Positions 47,175-57,312 of a stretch of 64,000 nt of DNA are shown in pieces; the first letter of the stretch is position 1, and every line of letters begins with the position of its first letter. Position numbers and translations under genes: made by a program. The notes under the pieces were generated by a model, which searched no databases, was not told the origin of the DNA, and was given only the letters and a program-made list of their open reading frames with translations. The stretch lies in contig NZ_CP073159.1 in assembly GCF_023035815.1 (NCBI RefSeq), positions 310,001 to 374,000 of the forward strand, given 5' to 3'. The DNA comes from Borrelia parkeri (GTDB lineage: Bacteria; Spirochaetota; Spirochaetia; Borreliales; Borreliaceae).

Positions 47175-48584
47175 ATGTCATTAAACTACAGTGAAATAAA
47201 TATCTTACTTAAAGAAGTGCCATTAAAAAATTCATTTTTAAGAAAAATCAAACAACCCAACCATAAAACTTTGATCATGGAACTTTATAATAAAGAAACA
47301 GATGAAAAAAACTTTAATATACTAATCTCATTAGATCCAAAAAAAACAAGAATTCACAAAACAAACAAGAAATTTGAAAATATCAAACCTCCCTTAAGAT
47401 TTTTTGAATTTCTAAAATCAAAAGTTCAAAATGGTAAAATATTTGAGGCATATCAAATAAAAAATGAAAGAATAATTTTAATTAAAGTTTTTAAAGATAA
47501 AATAATAATCTTTATCTTCATAAAATTATGGTCATCATCTCCTAACATAATTGCAACAGACGCAAATTTTAAAATCCTTGATGCATATTATAGAAGACCA
47601 AGATCAAAAGAAATTACAGGTGAAATATTCACAAAAGCAAAAGAAATTATTGAAAATAATGATATAACTGACAAAAAAGAAGTCAAACTCAAAGATGGAT
47701 ACAACAATGAAATATCTTACTCCGAATTTATTGAAAATTACTATGACAATTTAGAAATAAAAGAGACTCAAGCACATAACATAGAAATATTTAAGCAAAA
47801 ATACGAAAAAGAAAAAATAAATTTAGAAAAAAAAATAAGCTCTCTAGAAAAACAAATAAACTCAATTGAAAAAATCGAGGATCAAAGAAAACAAGGTGAA
47901 ATGATCTTATCAAACATTAACAGAATAAAAAAAGGAATGGACGAAATCATTTTAAACAATAACAATGGTGAACAAATTAAAATAAAGCTGGACAAAGCAT
48001 TACTCCCTAAAGATAATGCTTTAAAATATTTTAAAGAATACAAAAAAAACAAAAATTCTTTAAAGATCATACAAGAACAATTAGAATATGCAAGAACACA
48101 ATACAATACATTAATATCAAAAACAGCTCACATCAACAAAACAAACTGTATCATACCGACAAATGAAAAAACCAAAAAACAAAAAATTACAAAAAAACCA
48201 TCTATTGGCCTTCATTTCATATCTTATGGATTTGAAGTTGTTATAGGCAGAAATGCAAAAGAAAATGATGAACTCTTAAGAAATTGGGCAAAGGGAAATG
48301 ATTACTGGCTACACACAAGAGACTATCCTGGTGCTTATGTTTTTATTAGGAGTAAAAAAGACAAAACACCTCCTCTTGAAGTCTTGATAGATGCTGGAAA
48401 CTTATGTGTGTTTTATACAAAACCTGCAAGACAATCAGGAGAAGCTGATCTTTACTATACCAATGTTAAATATCTAAGAAGAATCAAAGGAGAAAAAAAA
48501 GGACTTGTAATACCTAATAGGGAAAAAAATTTAAATATAAAACTAGATACCAAAATATTAAACAAACTAAAAAACAAAAATTAA
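47175..48584 (+). CDS. NFACT-family (Fbp/RqcH-like) protein, BB0347 homologue
   Basis: 469 residues. N-terminal NFACT-N-like half (about 1-170), a coiled coil (about 205-320, rich in Lys/Glu), then the NFACT-R domain (about 345-460: FEVVIGRNAKENDELLRNWA, NDYWLHTRDYPGAYV, GEADLYYTNVKYLRR). Family members act in ribosome quality control; several, including BB0347, are reported to bind host fibronectin. It is shorter than the usual 550-580 residues, mainly in the N-terminal half. Ribosome site AAAGGGG precedes the ATG. Confidence 0.9.
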   Translation: MSLNYSEINILLKEVPLKNSFLRKIKQPNHKTLIMELYNKETDEKNFNILISLDPKKTRIHKTNKKFENIKPPLRFFEFLKSKVQNGKIFEAYQIKNERIILIKVFKDKIIIFIFIKLWSSSPNIIATDANFKILDAYYRRPRSKEITGEIFTKAKEIIENNDITDKKEVKLKDGYNNEISYSEFIENYYDNLEIKETQAHNIEIFKQKYEKEKINLEKKISSLEKQINSIEKIEDQRKQGEMILSNINRIKKGMDEIILNNNNGEQIKIKLDKALLPKDNALKYFKEYKKNKNSLKIIQEQLEYARTQYNTLISKTAHINKTNCIIPTNEKTKKQKITKKPSIGLHFISYGFEVVIGRNAKENDELLRNWAKGNDYWLHTRDYPGAYVFIRSKKDKTPPLEVLIDAGNLCVFYTKPARQSGEADLYYTNVKYLRRIKGEKKGLVIPNREKNLNIKLDTKILNKLKNKN

Positions 48585-48641
48585 GTTTATAATATATGCT
48601 AATTTAATCTTAAAATAAAATGACAAGTTCTTAAAAAAATA

Positions 48642-48670
48642 TTGTTATTGAAACTTAAAAAGCATAAAAT
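48642..48670 (+). promoter_or_regulatory. Candidate pyruvate kinase promoter
   Basis: TTGTTA and TAAAAT are separated by 17 bases, about 20 bases ahead of the start of a TAGGAG ribosome site. Confidence 0.55.
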
Positions 48671-48694
48671 TTAAGTACTGTAGGAGAAAAATAA

Positions 48695-50128
48695 ATGATA
48701 CAAAAATTAACAAAAATAGTAGCAACAATATCTGACCTCAGATGTGATCCAGAACACATAAAAGAGTTATATGAAGCAGGAGTAAATGTAATAAGACTTA
48801 ATACTGCTCATCAATCTCATGACGATGCAATAAGAGTAATAAACAATGTTAGACAAGTTTCAAATAAAATAGCATTAATGATCGATACAAAAGGACCAGA
48901 AGTTAGAACAGCTAATATTGAAAATCCTATTACCGTTAAGATAGGAGACAAAATAATAATCTCAACCTCACCTATCAATGAGTCTAATGCATTGCAAACC
49001 AACTATGATGGATTTGTAAATGAAGTTCCAAATGGCTCGACAATCCTTATTGATGATGGCGAACTTGAAATGACTGTTATTGAAAAACTCACAGATAGAT
49101 TAATCTGCAAAGTTAAAAACGACGGACAAATCAAAAACAAAAAATCAATTAATACACCGGGAATTTCACTTAAACTACAATCTGTCACTGAAAAAGATAG
49201 GGGATTTATTGAACTTGCAGCAAAACAAAATATTGATTTTATTGCCCATTCATTCGTAAGACATGCAAAAGATATTCAAGACGTTCAAGATATATTAAAT
49301 GCTGCTGGAAATCCAGATGTCAAAATTATTGCCAAAGTTGAAAATCAAGAAGGAATTGATAATATTGAAGAAATTGCAAAAGCTTCTTATGGGATTATGG
49401 TTGCAAGAGGCGATATGGGAGTTGAAATACCAGCTGAAGATGTTCCTTTAGCACAAATTAAAATAACAAAAACCTGCATTAAATACGGAGTACCTGTAAT
49501 TACTGCAACACAAATGTTGCACACAATGATTGAAAATCCAAGACCTACAAGAGCAGAAGTATCTGATGTGGCCAATGCAATTCTAAATGGCACAGATGCC
49601 ATCATGCTATCTGGAGAGACAGCTTATGGCAAATACCCAATTGAAGCTGTTAAGATGATGACCAAAATTGCTATAGAAGTTGAAAAATATAGAGAAAAAA
49701 CACTATTTCAAGATGAAATTTTCCACAGCAAAAGGATCATAAGAAACTATATTATTAAATGTGCAATTGATGCAACCAAAATAATGCCTGTTAAAGCCAT
49801 TATTGTTGATTCACTCAAAGGAAGAACCGCAAGAATAATGGCAACATACAGAGCAAGTGTACCTCTATTTATTACAACAAATAATGAAAGGATAGCAAGA
49901 GAATTATCACTCTCTTATGGTGTTTATGCTAATCTGGTTGATCATAACTTCAAGGCAACAACTGAATTTGTAGTCACCTCTCTTGAAATGCTTAAAACAC
50001 AAGCAGTAGTTCAAGATTCAGATATTATAGTAATTATCTCCGGAAATCCAAATAGAGATACTAATAAAGGTACGGAATTTATGGAAATAAATACAGTAGA
50101 AGAAGCAATTAAAGGACACAACAGATAA
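48695..50128 (+). CDS. pyk: Pyruvate kinase
   Basis: Makes pyruvate and ATP from phosphoenolpyruvate. Landmarks: ALMIDTKGPEVRTA, IAKVENQEGIDNIEEI (active-site lysine), MVARGDMGVEIP, VITATQMLHTMIENPRPTRA and NAILNGTDAIMLSGETAYGK. At 477 residues with a full C-terminal domain it is complete. The active-site substitution N-T-A for the usual N-x-S-H at ...VIRLNTAHQSHDD is of the type seen in related enzymes (Ser replaced by Ala). Confidence 0.97.
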   Translation: MIQKLTKIVATISDLRCDPEHIKELYEAGVNVIRLNTAHQSHDDAIRVINNVRQVSNKIALMIDTKGPEVRTANIENPITVKIGDKIIISTSPINESNALQTNYDGFVNEVPNGSTILIDDGELEMTVIEKLTDRLICKVKNDGQIKNKKSINTPGISLKLQSVTEKDRGFIELAAKQNIDFIAHSFVRHAKDIQDVQDILNAAGNPDVKIIAKVENQEGIDNIEEIAKASYGIMVARGDMGVEIPAEDVPLAQIKITKTCIKYGVPVITATQMLHTMIENPRPTRAEVSDVANAILNGTDAIMLSGETAYGKYPIEAVKMMTKIAIEVEKYREKTLFQDEIFHSKRIIRNYIIKCAIDATKIMPVKAIIVDSLKGRTARIMATYRASVPLFITTNNERIARELSLSYGVYANLVDHNFKATTEFVVTSLEMLKTQAVVQDSDIIVIISGNPNRDTNKGTEFMEINTVEEAIKGHNR

Positions 50129-50229
50129 ACAAAATAAGAAATAGTTTAGTTGATAATATATTTTATTCAACCAATGATTGCAATTTAGAATTATTTAGCT
50201 TAAATAAAAGAAAAACTCATAAAGCACTT

Positions 50230-50886
50230 TTGATTAGTTATGGAGCTTATGAGTTTTTCTTAAACAATATTGCTCTGTTCAAAAAAGTAATAGCACATAA
50301 TACAAAAAATGTGTTTATATTCTCACAAACAAAAGAAAACTCACAGATTAATATCTCAGACCATCAAGCTTGGAAATTCTTTAATAAAACAATTGATGTC
50401 AATCTAGATATAATAAATTTAATAAAAAATTTTGAATTTACAAATACAGAAGATAAAATAATAGAAAATGACCATAAAATTGAAATTGTATTAAATTTTA
50501 TCAAAGATATAACACAAGATATAAAAATTATTCCCATTATTTTAGGTAAACTTAAAAATCAAACTTTGAGAGAATTTTGTACATTTTTAAATCCGCTTAC
50601 AACAAAGGAAGAAAATTCTTTTATATTCCTCTCCCACTTCATATCACAATCTACACACTTAAATAAAAGTATTCAACTATCAACAAAATTAAAGGAGCTC
50701 TTAAGTACATCTAATTTAAATTCATCAACTCTATTAGAATATTATAATGCACGAAAAATATTTCCTGAAAATATAAACGCAATTATCATAATCCACAAGC
50801 TTTTTCATAAATTTGAATTTATAAACCAACAGATCATCAACAATGACAATGAATATTCAATAATAGAAAACATATTAATAAATTAA
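50230..50886 (+). CDS. Unrecognised protein with uncertain start (BB0349-type)
   Basis: I do not recognise a family. From the TTG at 50230 it has 218 residues, helical, rich in Ile, Asn and Lys, with no signal peptide. The reading frame is open upstream to 50113 and the extra codons look coding (…NCLELFSLNKRKTHKAL-like composition), but there is no ATG, GTG or TTG in that stretch. Translation may begin at a rare ATA/ATT codon near 50134, or at TTG 50230 with a poor ribosome site. It follows pyk and converges on rpmB. Confidence 0.6.
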   Translation: MISYGAYEFFLNNIALFKKVIAHNTKNVFIFSQTKENSQINISDHQAWKFFNKTIDVNLDIINLIKNFEFTNTEDKIIENDHKIEIVLNFIKDITQDIKIIPIILGKLKNQTLREFCTFLNPLTTKEENSFIFLSHFISQSTHLNKSIQLSTKLKELLSTSNLNSSTLLEYYNARKIFPENINAIIIIHKLFHKFEFINQQIINNDNEYSIIENILIN

Positions 50887-50906
50887 AATTAACAAAAACA
50901 CAATTT

Positions 50907-51185
50907 TTAAATAAAATCTTCTATCTTTTTAGAATTTTTCTTCAAAAAAACACTAAGACCTAACTTCGAAATACTTCTTAGAGTACTTGCAGAAACTTTT
51001 ATATTAATACTTTTTCCAAGCTCAGGAACAAAAAATTTCTTATTTATCAAATTTACCTTAAAAGTTCTCCTGGTCTTTACACCAATGTGTTGTCCCCCTC
51101 CACCCTTTTTTCTGGCAAGTCCTTTCCTTGGAACATTGTTTCCAAACATTGTCTTTTTACCTGTTATTTCACATTCTCTTCCCAT
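50907..51185 (-). CDS. rpmB: 50S ribosomal protein L28
   Basis: 92 residues beginning GRECEITGKKTMFGNNV, with RRTFKVNLINKKFFVPELG and the ending KISAST-like VSASTLRSISKLG, all typical of L28. It follows the unknown 546-residue gene by 9 bases and is probably cotranscribed with it. Confidence 0.96.
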   Translation of the reverse strand: MGRECEITGKKTMFGNNVPRKGLARKKGGGGQHIGVKTRRTFKVNLINKKFFVPELGKSINIKVSASTLRSISKLGLSVFLKKNSKKIEDFI

Positions 51186-51194
51186 CTAAATCTC

Positions 51195-52835
51195 CTAAAC
51201 TGTATTTTTCTTCTCCAGATATAAATCCATCAACTTCAAAAATAAATTTAAACTATCAATTATATTTTTAATTATACTACCAAAGTTTACATTATTGCCA
51301 TAGCTTTTTACAAGCTCAATATCAAGCTCCTTCCAATTATAAATCAACTCCTTTTCTGAAGCAGGTTTAAAATAATCTTCTAAACAATCATTCAAACGTC
51401 GTTCAAAAGATTTAATTACTGAATAATACTCATTCAATAAAATTAAAGCCTTTTTATTAATATCTGCTATTATATTCAACAGCAATTTCTCTGAAGATTT
51501 ATCCCCAACAGAAATTCTGTGTAAAAGTGAATTTATTCTATTACCATAAGTACCCTGTTCGCCAAGATTATTATCAAAATCAACAAGATTGGAATAAACA
51601 CCAACTAAAGAATGAATATCATTAGAAATTTCTCTAGAAACTTCCATATCCTTCCACTGTCCCTTAATAATAAGGACATTAATAATATCACTTAGATCCT
51701 TTTTCACAAAATTAACCGCATGAGTTTTTAAATAAACTAAAAGATCAGAGTAAACATATCCAGTAGTATTCACAACGACAGATGTAATCTTAGCATGCAT
51801 ACGTTCATTATAATTCTCTAAACTTACAAGATTCATTCCAGGAAATAATTTTTCGGCCAAAAGCTTAGATTTACTATTTTTTTGCAAAATTTCAATCTTT
51901 GCTCTCTCATTTGAAACATGTTTAGAGAGATCATTAAAAAATGATTTTGCCTTTGCTTTTGACTTTTTGACACCAGATATAGGCAAATAATCAGGATCAC
52001 CGCTAACATATCTTATAAGATATAAAATTTCTTTATTTTTATTTATCTCAATTATCGCGGTTAGTATCTTAAGCCAAACATTTGGTTTAATAGGAAAATT
52101 ATCCCTATCTCCATACACTTCTAAAAGAATATCGTAGAGATTTCTCCAAATGGAAACATCTCTAATAGAATATATACATTCCAAAAAATCTTTAATATCA
52201 TCAAGTATTACACCACAACTAACCGCATTAAATCTTGGCTTATATATAAAGTCATTTTCTGGAAATAAACTATCAAAATTCTTAATAATTGAATAATACT
52301 GATACGAGACTAAGTCAAAAAAGATATCCAAAGCACCACAAGTCTCATCTATCAACCTGATTTGATCTTGAGTTATGTTTTTCAACAAATAATTTAAATT
52401 ATTATCCAAATTCTTAGATATATCAGATGTAAAATTGACTACATCATTAGATGAGAAAGAATAAATATATTCCAAAGCTTGCTTTTGATTATCATCTAAA
52501 TACTTTTCAACAACAAAATGAATTATTTTATTTGAAGTTCGATATCTTTGTACAAAAAACTTAAAAGGTATCAATGCTTTATAAAGATTATAAATAAACT
52601 TAGCAAATTGAGGTAAAGCCTGAATTTTTGAAGCATTAAAAAAATTGCCTACCTTACTTAGATTATTCTTTACCTCTCTAAGTCTTCTTTGCTTCACTTG
52701 TTCAGGAGTAAGCTCTCTATTAAAGATAGAAACTAAAAAATCAACTAAACCCAAACTAGCTACTCTCCTTTCAGAATAAAATCTGGAGTTCTCAAAGAGA
52801 TCTAAAATTATAAAATAACTATAAAAATTATACAT
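51195..52835 (-). CDS. Unrecognised large soluble protein (BB0351-type)
   Basis: 546 residues, no signal peptide or membrane helix, mainly helical, with basic patches near the start (TPEQVKQRRLREVKNNLSKV, about 38-57). I do not recognise any domain. The annotated start gives MYNFYSYF; a later start within the first 30 residues is possible. It is just upstream of rpmB on the same strand and divergent from the lipoprotein gene at 52878. Confidence 0.75.
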   Translation of the reverse strand: MYNFYSYFIILDLFENSRFYSERRVASLGLVDFLVSIFNRELTPEQVKQRRLREVKNNLSKVGNFFNASKIQALPQFAKFIYNLYKALIPFKFFVQRYRTSNKIIHFVVEKYLDDNQKQALEYIYSFSSNDVVNFTSDISKNLDNNLNYLLKNITQDQIRLIDETCGALDIFFDLVSYQYYSIIKNFDSLFPENDFIYKPRFNAVSCGVILDDIKDFLECIYSIRDVSIWRNLYDILLEVYGDRDNFPIKPNVWLKILTAIIEINKNKEILYLIRYVSGDPDYLPISGVKKSKAKAKSFFNDLSKHVSNERAKIEILQKNSKSKLLAEKLFPGMNLVSLENYNERMHAKITSVVVNTTGYVYSDLLVYLKTHAVNFVKKDLSDIINVLIIKGQWKDMEVSREISNDIHSLVGVYSNLVDFDNNLGEQGTYGNRINSLLHRISVGDKSSEKLLLNIIADINKKALILLNEYYSVIKSFERRLNDCLEDYFKPASEKELIYNWKELDIELVKSYGNNVNFGSIIKNIIDSLNLFLKLMDLYLEKKNTV

Positions 52836-52877
52836 AATTTATTGTAAAATGGAAGAAAATAGAACAAATAATTTTTT

Positions 52878-54011
52878 ATGTGCATAAAGAAACCAATTTT
52901 GATCATAGTTTTTACGTTAATTTTTAGTTGCTCAAAAAATGATACCATCACTATATTAACTGATAACAAAATCATGCCATTTTACATCAATCAATTCAAT
53001 ATCCAAAATAAAACTAGCTTTATCATTAAATATAGAGAACATATTAACATGCAAACGATTAATGAAGAAAATGCGCAAGTAATTATCTCAAAAAATATAG
53101 ATAACATAAACATAACTAAAAACTTTAAAAATATTCAACAATACTATTACTCAGATTATCCAATATTGAATAATATATCTGAAAAATTCGCATATAGAAT
53201 TGTCCCCTTAAGCTTTGATGTTCCAATTTTAATATATAAAAATGAATATAATATACAAAAATATATTGATATACAAAATATTAAAGAAATACACAAAAGC
53301 TTTCAAAAGGAAAAAAAATTTTTTATCTCTCCATACATTTCTGAAAATTTATTCTACACAATATCTGAAATCAATGACATAAATTTTTACTTTGGAAACA
53401 ACAAGCCAGAATATAATGAAAAAAAAATGTCGGATATGATAAACCACTTTAAATCTTTCATAAACACAAATGAACTTGCATTACACAAAAACTTCACAGA
53501 AAAATACAAATATTTAAATTTAGAGAAAATATTACTTCAAAAGAAAACCATTTTAATTGCAGGATTAACTAACTTAACATACTACAATAGCTTAAACAAA
53601 GATATCAGAGACAAAATTAATTTTTCATATCTAACAAATAAAGAAAAAAAATCATCAATATGCAACATAAGCTTTATGGGGGTTAAAGAAATATCAACAC
53701 CTATAGAAAATTTTATTCAATGGATACTAAACCAAGAAGTACAAAAATCGCTAATTAAACTTAAAGAAAAAGTAAAATTCAATGAACATTTTGGATTTGC
53801 AAATGGATTTACACCCTATAAAGGGTTAAATTTAAAATTAAAAAACGTAATAAAAAAAATACCTTCATTTATTATAGATGAAAAATACATAAACAAAAAT
53901 TCATATATACTCAATAAAGAACAAATAGAAAAAGAAAATCGCATAATTAATGAATTATTTTTATCTAATATAAACAACACAAATTATAATGAAGATCATT
54001 CTTCTTTATAA
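52878..54011 (+). CDS. Putative solute-binding-like lipoprotein (BB0352-type)
   Basis: 377 residues with a lipoprotein-type signal (IFSC, cysteine at residue 18). The mature part recalls extracellular solute-binding proteins of the family-1 kind: TITILTDNKIMPFYINQF near the start and IENFIQWILNQEVQKSLIKL toward the end, a place where such proteins carry a conserved W-I-l-s-x-E-x-Q. No permease or ATPase gene is adjacent, so a transport role is unproven. The end overlaps the convergent membrane gene by 16 bases. Confidence 0.65.
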   Translation: MCIKKPILIIVFTLIFSCSKNDTITILTDNKIMPFYINQFNIQNKTSFIIKYREHINMQTINEENAQVIISKNIDNINITKNFKNIQQYYYSDYPILNNISEKFAYRIVPLSFDVPILIYKNEYNIQKYIDIQNIKEIHKSFQKEKKFFISPYISENLFYTISEINDINFYFGNNKPEYNEKKMSDMINHFKSFINTNELALHKNFTEKYKYLNLEKILLQKKTILIAGLTNLTYYNSLNKDIRDKINFSYLTNKEKKSSICNISFMGVKEISTPIENFIQWILNQEVQKSLIKLKEKVKFNEHFGFANGFTPYKGLNLKLKNVIKKIPSFIIDEKYINKNSYILNKEQIEKENRIINELFLSNINNTNYNEDHSSL

Positions 54012-55798
54012 TTAACTCGTATTACATGCAACACAATAAAAAACAAGATAGAAAAAATCAGAATAAAAGATATGTATATATTAACGAATATTTGAATAAA
54101 GAGTGCTATTAAAATCAACAGCAAATAATTTATAAAAAGCGAAATAATACCTGAAAAAATAGCTATTATTAAGGATATAAGAAATATCACAAGTTTTGAA
54201 TTTGATTCAAAACTTATCTTAGAAGCTGCAGCTATAAACATAACACCAAAAAAAACTAATAAAATAGGACTCATCATTAAAAAAAGACTTGAAGAAAACA
54301 CACTTATCAGTATTAAGTTAAACGTTTTAACTCTATTAAAAGCACCTAAAAGAACTTGAATGGGCAAAAAAATGCTATCCTTACCAGAATTTGCAAATAA
54401 ACTCAAATTATTAACATCATTATTAATATTAATGATTTTTGGATTACTTAAATCAAAGTCTGTAAGCGATACAATCATCCTAGTGGCAGTAACGTCACTA
54501 TTTTCATTTTTCTTATCTAAAACATTTTGATAAACCCCATTGCCCTTAAGAGTAGCAAATGGTACTTTAATATGCAATATAATATTACCTGATCTATTAA
54601 ATCTAATAAGCTCAAAATTTTTAATCATCTTTATATAAGAAGAAACGGTATTGACAACCTTTTGCATATAAATATAATCATATGTCCCATTACCAGAATT
54701 AGGTTGAAACAAAAATATATCATTGATGCCATAATGCTCATAATGCTTTTCAATCTCATCAAAAAAGAAATACTCATCCTTAAGCTTTTCCAAAGATTTA
54801 TTCTTATAATTTAAAATCTCATTATCATTTGGAAATAAATTATGAAGCTTTAAAAAACCATAATATGCTGGCTTAAACTTTTCTGTATTGAAATATAAAA
54901 AATTTTTTTGCTTCTCTTCAAAAATTGAAGACTTCTTTTCAATTTCAATATTTTTATATTCATTAATAGCTTTGAAAGTTAAATCTAAGAGTGCAGCAAA
55001 TTCATCATCTCTAGTCGAAATCAATCCCATATAAGCAAAATAATTAGCTGTAGAATAATCACCTTTAGAAATAAATTCATTAACAATATCTTGAAAATCT
55101 CTCTTCGTCAAATTTTTAATCAAATGTACTTTAAGCGTCTTTCTAACTTTTTCCAAATCAACATCATAAATAGGCATTCTATCATATTCAGACCGAGTCA
55201 AGTAATAATTAATTGAAAGTTCATCGTTATCAGAAATAAGTCTCATTTTTTCATACATTCTAAGCAACTCTTCAAGGTATTTTCTCTTCTGTTGCAAAAC
55301 CTCTATCAAATCATTTACATCTAGTGTCTTATTTGAAGACAAATTTATATCTATACTTTTAACCTCATTAACTATCGCATTTGCCTGACCTGCAAGAAGA
55401 TTATATCTCTCATAGTTATACTTATATTCACTTCTTTGAGTAAGAACATAAGACATAATAGAATTAAAAACAAACATAAAAACAATGCCTATTATAAAAA
55501 ACAGAAACATGAATGGAGAGAATTTTTTAAATAAAAATCCTTTATAGTCTCTTAGATAAATCCGTGTCTCAGGTTTAGCTAAAAAGATAAAATAAACTAA
55601 AACAAAGAAAATAAAAAATCCATTAAAATAATGATAAATACTTAAAATAGTATCAAACAATGTGGCTATTAATGTATGTTTTTCTAAATAATCTGCCCCA
55701 AAGAAATATGTGTAACAAAAAACAAAGCAAATAAATAAAAGTAAAAGAATAAAAAATTTACTTACAAATGTATACAATTCTCTTTTCATATATAACAA
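53996..55798 (-). CDS. Large polytopic membrane protein with extracytoplasmic helical domain (BB0353-type)
   Basis: 600 residues: three membrane helices in the first 115 residues, a soluble region of about 360 residues (about 125-485) that includes short TPR-like stretches (GDYSTANYFAYMGLISTRDD), then four or more helices at the C-terminus. The layout recalls membrane-embedded assembly or transport factors, but I recognise no family. It follows the related-looking membrane gene upstream by 6 bases. Confidence 0.7.
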   Translation of the reverse strand: MLYMKRELYTFVSKFFILLLLFICFVFCYTYFFGADYLEKHTLIATLFDTILSIYHYFNGFFIFFVLVYFIFLAKPETRIYLRDYKGFLFKKFSPFMFLFFIIGIVFMFVFNSIMSYVLTQRSEYKYNYERYNLLAGQANAIVNEVKSIDINLSSNKTLDVNDLIEVLQQKRKYLEELLRMYEKMRLISDNDELSINYYLTRSEYDRMPIYDVDLEKVRKTLKVHLIKNLTKRDFQDIVNEFISKGDYSTANYFAYMGLISTRDDEFAALLDLTFKAINEYKNIEIEKKSSIFEEKQKNFLYFNTEKFKPAYYGFLKLHNLFPNDNEILNYKNKSLEKLKDEYFFFDEIEKHYEHYGINDIFLFQPNSGNGTYDYIYMQKVVNTVSSYIKMIKNFELIRFNRSGNIILHIKVPFATLKGNGVYQNVLDKKNENSDVTATRMIVSLTDFDLSNPKIININNDVNNLSLFANSGKDSIFLPIQVLLGAFNRVKTFNLILISVFSSSLFLMMSPILLVFFGVMFIAAASKISFESNSKLVIFLISLIIAIFSGIISLFINYLLLILIALFIQIFVNIYISFILIFSILFFIVLHVIRVNYKEE

Positions 55799-55804
55799 AT
55801 TAGT

Positions 55805-56746
55805 TTAACGTAAACTATTATCAAATCCTTCACTCACTCTAATATACTTAAAAATAAAGCTAATCAAATAAGTAGAAAAGAAAGTAAGTACACAAAAAAT
55901 AAAAGGAACATAATTAGAAACTACATTTTCGCCTATAATCAAATCTAAACTCTCAGGGAATTCAATCGCATAAATATTATAAACCTTAAAAAATAATATA
56001 ATAAAAATAGGATAAAGAAAAAAAGATAAACCACTTGAAAATATAAGATTAAAAACATAAGAAAATGAAAATAAAAGTAAAGCAAATCCAAATATGTTAA
56101 AAATCAAACTAAAAGATTCTAAAGAAAACAAAAAATTATTCAAAGTATCCAAATCACTAAAAACATAATTAATTAAATCATTATATAATTTCTGAGTAAA
56201 AAATGAATTTGCATTAAAATTCATGATATCAGATTCAGAAAAATCTGAATCATATGAAAAAGTTTTAAAATCTCCCTCATTAAACCCATTATCCTCAACT
56301 TTTAAAACACCTTTAAAACCAAATGATTTAACATCATCACTATAAAAGACTATTTTATCATAAAAAAAATGCACTACCCCATCTTTAATAATTTTTTCAC
56401 CTCTGCTATGGAAGTCCAAAAAAACAGAATTAAAATTAGCAGATGCTAAGAATCCAAAATAAGATAAAAGCAATATAAAAATAAAAATGATACCATAAAA
56501 AAACCCAGAAACGCGCAACGTCTTCACATTAAAAGGATAAGCAATTCTCATAAAAGTAGCAACTAAAGATAAAGGAAAAGCATAAAGATAGGCATCATAA
56601 TAAAGCTCAAAACTTACAATAGAAAGATTCGCTTGTAAAAACTTATATTTCAAGTAAGATGTACAAACAAACATTAAGGAAAAGATAAAAAACATAACAA
56701 TAAATCTAAAAGATATTAAAAAAATAAACCTCAAAATACTCAACAT
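55805..56746 (-). CDS. Polytopic membrane protein (BB0354-type)
   Basis: 313 residues with about six membrane helices and an extracytoplasmic loop (about 105-205) rich in Asp, Ser and Phe. No family is recognised. It sits directly upstream of the 600-residue membrane protein on the same strand, and both have a similar plan (helices, soluble loop, helices), so they may form one membrane complex. Confidence 0.7.
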   Translation of the reverse strand: MLSILRFIFLISFRFIVMFFIFSLMFVCTSYLKYKFLQANLSIVSFELYYDAYLYAFPLSLVATFMRIAYPFNVKTLRVSGFFYGIIFIFILLLSYFGFLASANFNSVFLDFHSRGEKIIKDGVVHFFYDKIVFYSDDVKSFGFKGVLKVEDNGFNEGDFKTFSYDSDFSESDIMNFNANSFFTQKLYNDLINYVFSDLDTLNNFLFSLESFSLIFNIFGFALLLFSFSYVFNLIFSSGLSFFLYPIFIILFFKVYNIYAIEFPESLDLIIGENVVSNYVPFIFCVLTFFSTYLISFIFKYIRVSEGFDNSLR

Positions 56747-56780
56747 AATAAGTTCCTACAAGTTACAAACAATAAACAAT

Positions 56781-57266
56781 CTAGGATTTTCCCATAGACA
56801 GGACTTCTTTTATCTTTTGTTTAGCTTCTTCAAAACTAATTTGCAAGGCTAAACTAATCTCATGTTGCAAAATCAATTCAAAATCATTTAAAATTCTTTT
56901 CTCATAGAAAGGCAATTCTTTTTGCATAGATTTCGTATACAAAAATTTATACAATTTAGCGGTACTTAATATATCACTTTGTTTATAAAAATCATGACTA
57001 CCATCTTTTATCTTTTTTTGATCTATTTGCTCTTCAAAGTCTTTAATGATATTGAAAACTTCTTCCACTTTTTCCTTACTAACCAAGGCTCTAATTCCAA
57101 GATCATCTGCTCTAGAGACTGGAACCATGAAAGTCATTTCATTAAATGGGAAATATATCTCATAATAATCAATAAACTCGCCATTAAATTCCTTATTTTG
57201 AATGTTTTTTATTTTTCCCACTCCCTGCATTGGATAAACTACAGCTTGATCTAATACAAATGCCAT
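56781..57266 (-). CDS. CarD/CdnL-family transcription regulator (LtpA)
   Basis: 161 residues. The N-terminal Tudor-like RNA-polymerase-interacting domain is clear (VLDQAVVYPMQGVGKI, then YYEIYFPFNEMTFMVPVSRA) and is followed by an all-helical DNA-contacting domain (LPFYEKRILNDFELILQHE). Such proteins bind the polymerase beta subunit and stabilise open promoter complexes. In B. burgdorferi the homologue BB0355 (LtpA) is temperature-responsive and needed in the tick-mammal cycle. It lies in a minus-strand run after the TagA-like gene. Confidence 0.93.
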   Translation of the reverse strand: MAFVLDQAVVYPMQGVGKIKNIQNKEFNGEFIDYYEIYFPFNEMTFMVPVSRADDLGIRALVSKEKVEEVFNIIKDFEEQIDQKKIKDGSHDFYKQSDILSTAKLYKFLYTKSMQKELPFYEKRILNDFELILQHEISLALQISFEEAKQKIKEVLSMGKS

Positions 57267-57312
57267 TTCTTTACCTCATATAAATTTTCACCAATATCTA
57301 CAATTAAAAAAA

